Assembly (NCBI GenBank): GCA_015680685.1
Contig: MNCI01037709.1
Location: 674,347-738,346 of the forward strand
Direction: 5' to 3'
DNA: 64,000 nucleotides
DNA from: Gnetum montanum
Lineage: Eukaryota; Streptophyta; Gnetopsida; Gnetales; Gnetaceae
Shown here: one piece after another, positions 57,599-64,000 of the stretch
How positions within the stretch are numbered: position 1 is the stretch's first letter
Layout: the number at the start of each line of letters is the position of its first letter
Notes under the pieces: generated by a model
What the model was told of the DNA's origin: nothing
What the model saw: the letters and a program-made list of their open reading frames with translations, nothing else
The model's database searches: none
Made by a program: the position numbers and the translations under genes

Positions 57599-58457
57599 TG
57601 ACTAAGAAATCATGTTTTCATACACTCCAATATTGAAGTGGCTGCGATATCAGGTATGCGATATCGTAAGCCAAGATGCGATATTGTACATTCGATATCA
57701 TAGGGTTACTCCTAGGTCTATAAATACAGCCCTTGTGCTCATGATTGAGAGTAGTTTTTGATAGTAAAATAGCAAAACTCTTGCAGTTTTTCCATTTGAA
57801 AGTTAGAATATTTTCCAAGTGCCCATAGTAGGAGGTCTAAGTGTGAACAAATCTTTATTCAAGCATTGATGTACCTGAACACACCATTGTGTTGGAAATA
57901 AAGATGAACACTTTGATTCATCCTTGCAACACTTGATACTTTCTTTCTTATGCATTTATATATTGTGGTTTTATGCAATTTTTCATTAATGTCATTCATG
58001 CAACAATTAATTTTGATTAATCAAGTAACTCATTAAAATACACAAGCACAACCCCTTCAAACATACGTGTGACACTTGGTAGCTCAGAAATGGTTAGCGT
58101 TTGACAACCCAACAGTGTTTACACAAAGTTCAAGATGTGTTTAGAAAGTGGGAATGGTTACTTATATTAGGCTAGATTAGGTCATAGTATACTTAGCATT
58201 TAATTACTCTTACTTTTATTCTTATTCTAGGTGAGTAATTTGATAAACCACAAAATAATAAAAATCTTACACCTCAGTCACACTGAACCATACAATTGAA
58301 TTCCACAAGTGGGATTGGGAAGATAATGAATGGACAACACACATGTACTATTTAGCTTTGGTGCACATAGTAATTATAGTCTATAGAATTCGACTGAATC
58401 ACACATGAAAGCCTGTGATTCATATGGTTGGGCGTAGGGGTGCCTCACCGTTCATCA
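57599..58457 (+). repeat. 5' LTR of element D
   Basis: Homologous to 9957-10870 along its length. Palindromes (57647, 57658 and relatives to 57700) precede TATAAATA at 57719-57726. It ends TTCATCA beside the primer site. The left end (TGACTAAGAAATC) is approximate. Confidence 0.85.
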
Positions 58458-58458
58458 T

Positions 58459-58476
58459 TAGCATTGTTGCCAGGGA
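58459..58476 (+). other. Primer-binding site of element D
   Basis: TAGCATTGTTGCCAGGGA, 13 of 18 matches to the tRNA-Asp complement. All five differences are C-to-T or G-to-A. Confidence 0.75.
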
Positions 58477-58624
58477 CTGTAGTTCTATGTGCGCTATCTA
58501 AACCAAGTGAAACTTAGTAACCTCATTGTTTGAACCATAAGAGTTAAATCTTATGTAAAAAAAATTAGAATTATAATTAAATTAAACCTAAACTACACAT
58601 TTCCTATAAGTTCATTAACACAAA

Positions 58625-61090
58625 ATGTCTTCTTCTCATAGGAGCCCATCTCCACCCAGGGTAGTCCATGTGCCTCAACAATACCGGGTGGTATATGCTC
58701 ATCCCAATGAGTATGTACCCAACTTCACCTTCATCTTGCATCAAGATGAACTACTGCAGTGGTGCGACATGGAAGGCAACATTGTGTTACCACCTAATCA
58801 ATTTGTTCCAACAATGCTCTCGCTAATGCTCGCACAACATGGGCTTCAACATGTCCATGGGGAATTTGAGATGCAAGATCCCAACTCAAGGTATTATAAT
58901 CCCACTGAAGCACAAAGAGTAAGGGATCATCAGCTGGAGCACCAACAAAAGATTATGAAGGGCAAGGTGTCAAACACTTTTCCACCTACGCTTGGCCCAT
59001 TTGATGGAGGCGATCACTTCTTTAGTGATTCTCCTCTCTTTGTCTTTGTTTAGGGAGCCCTCAACCAGAATGTACAATCCACAATTCATAATCTAGCTTT
59101 TGGTCAAAATGGATCCAATAACAAAAATGGATTTGGAGAAGCAAGTCAGGATAAGGGGGAAAAAGGAGATCACGATCACAATCGTTGTTGCAAGCATCAA
59201 AGGAAGGATGATAGGCATCAGCGTGGAGCAAGGTCTCCTCCTTCTTCCCCTTCTTTGTCTTCTTCTTCTTCTTCATATGGCTTGGATCGTGGCCACAGAA
59301 GGAATAACCATGATGGAGGTGATCAATGGGACCAGAACAATAGAAACGACCGTTGGGATAGTTGTGACTAAAGATGTGGGAAATCTAGAGAGACCCATCA
59401 TCAAGAAAGAAAGGCTAGTAGAGAACATCATAGGTACCATCACCATGGCATTAATATTACAAAGGCTATGAGGATTCCAACAAGGCACATGAAGGACAAT
59501 AGAATAAAGAGGCTAGACATGAACAACATCTCTTGGTTCAAGGGAGGATATGATGCTGATATGAAAAATCATCTCCAGGCCTTTCATAATGCATGTGCTT
59601 TGCAAAATATTGAGAACAACTGGCAAAAGCTTAAATTATTTTCAAGGACATTCATAAAGGAAGCAGAAAATTGATATTGATACTTGGAATTAAAATCAAT
59701 CAGGAAATGGAGTACAATGTTGGAATTGTTCAATAAAAAATATCAAATGTACTCCAGAGTATCCAATTTAAGGAAGCAAATTCAAAGGTGGAAATAAGAA
59801 AATCATGAGCCCTTGAATGCTGCTATTGGCCAATACTACTCTTTGTTGCATAGGTACCCTGGCCATGGATACTCTCAGCTTCATTAGCTTCACCATATCA
59901 TAGACAGGTTGCCATCTAAAATAATGAAAACCCTTGGCATCTATGCCCAAGGGAGATCAACAGAGTTAAGCACCCATCAGATTCAAAAGTTAATTGAGAA
60001 TGTAGCTAAGGAGGAGGGAGAGTTGAGAAAATGAGAAAGTGTATAAGAATACAATAGGGATCCTTCTATCCAAAAAAGGAGGGTTTGATTTTGTGACAAT
60101 GAAGATGAATTAACCAAAAATGAGGTGGCTAATTAGAAAACCTTGCCACTCTAGAAATTGCAATATGAAATCACAACTAAGGTTGACCAATTATGGGACT
60201 CCATGGACAATAGGTTTCAAGGTGTCTTATAAATTGTTGAAGAGTTCAAGGAGTAAAGTGGTGAGCATGAGCACTAGAGATGTAAGGAAGTTGAACATGC
60301 CATATGTAAGGGTAAGGGTAAAATGGTTATGATAGAGATGGCTATGGACAAAGACTTAGATGATGATGGTGGGTGTGACATCTGTTAGTATAAACATCCT
60401 AAGGGATGTTGTCCAATTATGTCACACTTGTAGAAATCTGGGGTGTATGCCTTACATCCATGACTTTCACAAAGGCAAACACCCAAAAGATTGACTTATC
60501 CACAAGGCAATACCCAACAATTTCACCAACCATAGCAGTATTATCGAAGTGGAACTCTATCGCAATCCTACAAATTATACCAACAGTGGGAACAACCACA
60601 ATCGTGGGTGTTGCCACCTCCAAGATAGTAGTACCCTTACCGAAAAATAGATCCCTATGGTTACCATGTTCAGTAACCTTCATCTCCGCGAAACTCTTCT
60701 GGTCATGTTACCACTTACCAACCTTACCACTACCCTCCTGAAATATACCAATCACCCTATCCAGGGAGGGATGCCACCTACTATCCTCATGCACCTTCTG
60801 TCCTTAGACCTATTCCATCTCCTACACAGCTTGCGCATGCTCCATCCATGTAGGGTGAATTTCCTGCCGAACAACAACAAAGAAAGACTACAAGATTGAT
60901 TAATCTGCAACCAGTTAATCCACCAAGCGGGTTGAAACCACGAGTCCTTTTTCCAACCTCGTAGTCCACCAAAGCCCTTAGACACATTGGTGGTTGGTAA
61001 TCCTACTCCTCCACCTTTCTCTACCTCACCTCTATTTGAGTCCCCTTCAAACCAAAATCCCTCTTGAATCCATACTGTAATGCTAACCCA
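58625..61090 (+). pseudogene. Gag of element D
   Basis: The first 142 codons are open (SSSHRSPSPPRVV, NFTFILHQDELLQW, GNIVLPPNQFVP, GPFDGGDHFFSDS). Then come a serine-, arginine- and histidine-rich part and the gag core LDMNNISWFKGGYDADMKN (59513-59569), AFHNACALQNIENNW and YAQGRSTELSTHQIQ. The short knuckle CDIC-YKHPKGCC follows (about 60373-60411, one stop inside). Beyond lies the proline- and tyrosine-rich tail (to about 61000). At least two frameshifts and a dozen stops occur. Confidence 0.8.
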
Positions 61091-61099
61091 TGTCGTATC

Positions 61100-61690
61100 T
61101 AATTAGATTCGAGCTAGTAACCTTCCTAGAAAGTTAGCTGATCTTGGGAGTTCCCTAGTATATTTGTAAATTGTTTGGAATGAGCATTGTAAAGCTCTTC
61201 TTGACTCTGGTTCTGGTGTTAATCTAATCTCGCATGAGATGTACACAATGTGGAACCTTCCTCCCTTGAAGAAGAACAACATTTGGCTAGAATTGGTAGA
61301 ACAGTCCATCACTGTTCCATTGGGATTGGTAGAGGACATCATAACCACTATTTGTGGGTGGTCATATCCTGCCGACTTCCTAGTAATCAAGGTGGAGAAC
61401 TACGAGGGGGACTTCCCAATTATTATGAGAAGGGCATGGTTAACCATCATTGATGCCAAAATGCACATTAGATATCTTTCCTTGGAGATATCAAAAGAAA
61501 ATGAATTTGAAAAGATCGAGAAGAAGAGGATATCATGTATCACATACAACGATTCAGGGTGTCATTATGTGCAGAAGTTATGGTTAGTGAAGCGAACATC
61601 TATCTCTGCATGCAAGCAGTGTGCACTAGAAGCTAAAATCCAAAGATGCTTGTATGCAGTAACCATAAAACAAGAAGGCACCCAGTAGCT
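61100..61690 (+). pseudogene. Retropepsin of element D
   Basis: LLDSGSGVNLI (about 61199-61231) keeps the catalytic DSG. The open stretch 61239-61688 continues NLPPLKKNNIWLELVEQS, GLVEDIITTICGWSYPADF, DFPIIMRRAWLTIIDA and GCHYVQKLW. It is the most complete protease of the three copies. Confidence 0.85.
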
Positions 61691-61889
61691 AATAGTTGAT
61701 TGTAGTAGTAGTACATTGTGCATGGAACCTACTGAGGACCTAATGTACAAGTATGTTGCAAGTATGGATGAACTTGAGCAAGTTCATCATCAACTCTCTA
61801 AAGGAGTAAATGATGATGTCAATTGGGAAAAGTTGTAAATTCATAACAATTTTAGATAAGAACCCCTTGAATTGAAGACACTACCGACT

Positions 61890-62960
61890 GGGATGGAGTA
61901 TGTATTCTTGAAAAATGAAAGGTCAGTCATCATTAATGCCAAGCTTGCTATAGAACAAAAGAAAATTTTGATGAAGGTTATGAAAAAATGGTTAGCAACA
62001 TTTACCTAGTCATATTTTGAGCTCACTGGAATAGATCCAAGAATATGCCAGCATTGAATATACATTGACCCCGTTGTTAAGGCAAAATAACAGCTGCAGC
62101 AACATTTGAATCCCAAATTAAATCAGATTGTTAAAGAGAAGATTGAACAACTCCTCAAGGTGGGATTCATCTACCCTATTGTAGATAGTGAGTGAGTTAG
62201 TCCACTTGTGATCGTACCCAAGAAAGGAGAAAAATGGTGGATGTGCATCAACTTTCGGCTATTCAACATGGCAACTTTCAAAAATCATTTTTCGTTGCCT
62301 TTTGTTGACCAAGTGTTGAACACCATTTTTGGGCATTGCTATTATAGCTTCTTGGACGGTTATAGTGGCTATAACCAAATCCTAATTGTACCAGAGGACT
62401 AGGTGAAGATAACTTTCACAAGTCCTTGGGGGACTTTTGCTTACTAGCAAATGCCATTCGATCTATGTAATGCCCCAAACACATTCCAACAATTAGTTCT
62501 TAGCATTTTCCAATAACATATCAGTAGTAGGGTAGAAGTCTTCATGGATGACTTTTCTACCTACAAAGCTACGTTCGGGTAACCTTTGGACCATCTTGAG
62601 TAGGTCTTGAAATGATGTGTTGAAACAAACCTTCAGCTCAATTGGCAAAAGAGTCATCTTATGGTCTAAGAAGGCATAGTCTTAGGGCATTGTATTTCAA
62701 AAGCAAGAATTGAGGTGAACCCTGAAAAAATAAGGATTATCCAAGAAATAACTTGCCAACCTAAAATAGTTAAAGAAGTGTAGTCATTCCTTAGTCATAT
62801 TGGCTACTACAGACACTTCATGAAGAATTTTTCCAAAATCACCAAGCCGTTGGTGGAATTGATAAAGAAGGATGCATCATTCATCTGGACCCTTACATGT
62901 GAAACAAAATTTCAGCAATTGAAGCAGAAGCTTGTTGAGACCCCAATTCTTTAAGCACCT
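61890..62960 (+). pseudogene. Reverse transcriptase of element D
   Basis: An open piece at 62208-62402 holds VPKKGEKWWMCINFRLFN and HCYYSFLDGYSGYNQI. The catalytic VFMDDFSTY box lies at 62539-62565. The thumb IGYYRHFMKNFSKI follows (about 62800-62842). A TAG at 62400-62402 is shared with element A (22002-22004). Frames shift after it. Confidence 0.85.
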
Positions 62961-62974
62961 AATTGATCCAGACC

Positions 62975-63400
62975 ATTTTATGTGATGACCGATGCATCAA
63001 ATTATGCTTTGGGGGCAGTTTATACATAGATGGATGATTAAAAATGTCCATATTACAATCACTATGCAAGCCAAATATTGTAGGTGCACAATTGAACTAC
63101 ACCACCATAGAAAAGGAATTGATGAAAATGGTGTTCAACTTAGAGAAGTTTAGGTACTATGTGCTTGGCTATAAAGTGTTCATGCACATAGATCACAGCA
63201 CCATCCAGTTTCTAATGAATAAACCAACAATGAGCCCCCATGTCATATGGTGGCTCATGATTTTGTAGGAGTTTGATCTCACGATGGTAGATCGAAAAGG
63301 TGTAGAAAATGTGGTCATGGATCACTTATCATGACTAAGATGAGATGACAAGGAGAAAGAGAGCCCTTTATCTGATCAATTCCCTGAAAAATCTGTCCTT
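62975..63400 (+). pseudogene. RNase H of element D
   Basis: MTDASNYALGAV (about 62987) has the catalytic Asp. TTIEKELMKMVFNLEKFR and MHIDHSTIQFLMNKP keep the Glu helix and the Asp that is Glu in element A. GVENVVMDHLS closes the domain. Stops occur in the first third. Confidence 0.8.
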
Positions 63401-64000
63401 GTAGTCATTATTAATGTAGAAATTCCTGATGAACCAAAATGGTATGACATCATTCTCACTTATTTGCTCAAGCAAGAATTGCCACAAGGGCTGGACACTA
63501 GAAAGAAACAACAGTTTCTTCACTGGGTCAAAAATTTCATGGAAATTAATGGAAACCTTTACAAAGTTCATCCTAATGGCTTGGTACATTGGAGTGTTCT
63601 TGATATGGATCAACTACATGTTTTCTAGGATGCTCACAAAGGTCCTTGTGGGGGCCACTATGCTGAGAGATGAATGGCCATAAAAATCCTCATGGTAGGA
63701 TATTATTGGGCAACAATCTTTAGGGATGCATACCAATTTGTCTACAGTTGTGATCATTGCCAGAGGAATGGTGGAATGATGGCTTGAATGGAGGGGCCAC
63801 AGAAATGGATTCAACCTCTTGAGAATTTCACTATTTGGGGCATTAACTTTATCGATCCTATTGCATCTTTATCAAATGGAAAGGCATATATAATAGTCAC
63901 AGTTGACTATTACACCAAGTGGGCAGAAGCAATAGCCATCACGGACTATACATCCACCACTATTTCTTAGTTTGTATAACAAAATATCATAAATAGGTTT
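63401..64000 (+). pseudogene. Integrase of element D, N-terminal half
   Basis: GPCGGHY and CDHCQRNG preserve the HHCC zinc part, including the CAG codon that is TAG in element A. WGINFIDPIASLSNGKAYI and VTVDYYTKWAEA give the start of the catalytic core with the first Asp. The window ends before the second Asp. Confidence 0.8.

Larger units (their letters stand above)
57599..64000 (+). mobile_element. Gypsy element D, cut by window end
   Basis: Same family and orientation as element A. It has 5' LTR 57599-58457, primer-binding site, gag from 58625, protease, RT, RNase H and integrase running past 64000. Unlike A it has no nested insertion, so it serves as the reference for reading A. All frames carry stops. 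Confidence 0.85.

Overview
This is nuclear DNA of a land plant, most likely a gymnosperm and probably a conifer. It is AT-rich and almost gene-free, filled with old nested LTR retrotransposons carrying plant-type gag, pol and third-ORF remnants. It holds a tRNA-derived SINE, one plant expansin gene with introns, and a Penelope-like retroelement (PLE) with a GIY-YIG endonuclease domain. That last class is known in plants mainly from conifers. The species assignment is inference; the repeats and genes are read from the sequence.

Layout. 1-4.1 kb: LTR remnants and small SINE-like repeats. 5.1-6.2 kb (minus): a three-exon alpha-expansin gene, GC-rich against its surroundings and the only apparently intact protein gene. 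9.96-24.6 kb (plus): a Ty3/gypsy element with gag, protease, RT, RNase H and integrase remnants. It is interrupted by a second, oppositely oriented relative at 12.88-20.04 kb with a perfect 5-bp target duplication (CTTTA). 25.2-27.3 kb: another integrase fragment and a candidate LTR. 27.5-33.0 kb: a 420-bp inverted repeat enclosing an assembly gap, a broken ABCB-transporter fragment and a further LTR. 33.3-37.0 kb and 43.1-45.1 kb: two old copies of a third retroelement ORF, each followed by its LTR. 39-43 kb: an LTR with 140-bp tandem repeats and a copia-like 3' LTR. 46.6-55.0 kb (minus): a complete but pol-less gypsy element with both LTRs and a GATGT target duplication, inserted into the PLE. 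57.0 kb: a complete SINE with a 15-bp duplication. 57.6-64.0 kb (plus): a further gypsy element that runs off the window inside integrase.

The gypsy copies share an LTR family (TGATGAG...CTCATCA), a primer-binding site like the tRNA-Asp 3' end, a gag with an unusually short zinc knuckle, and a recurring AGTCATGGGGGA purine-tract module. Every copy is broken by stops and frameshifts. Many stops are TAG where a sister copy or the family has CAG, which fits long silencing by cytosine methylation. One element encodes gag plus a large coiled-coil third ORF but no polymerase, so it would have needed proteins from relatives.

The strongest unexplained signal is regulatory. In the gypsy LTRs a palindrome array built on GATATCGCG lies just upstream of the TATA box. 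The same array plus TATA box occurs once inside the 46.6-55.0 kb element, about 0.5 kb upstream of the third ORF. Several unrelated LTRs here also carry a palindrome just before the TATA box, each of a different sequence. Four single-N positions and one 945-base gap mark assembly joins, and two of the joins look wrong.
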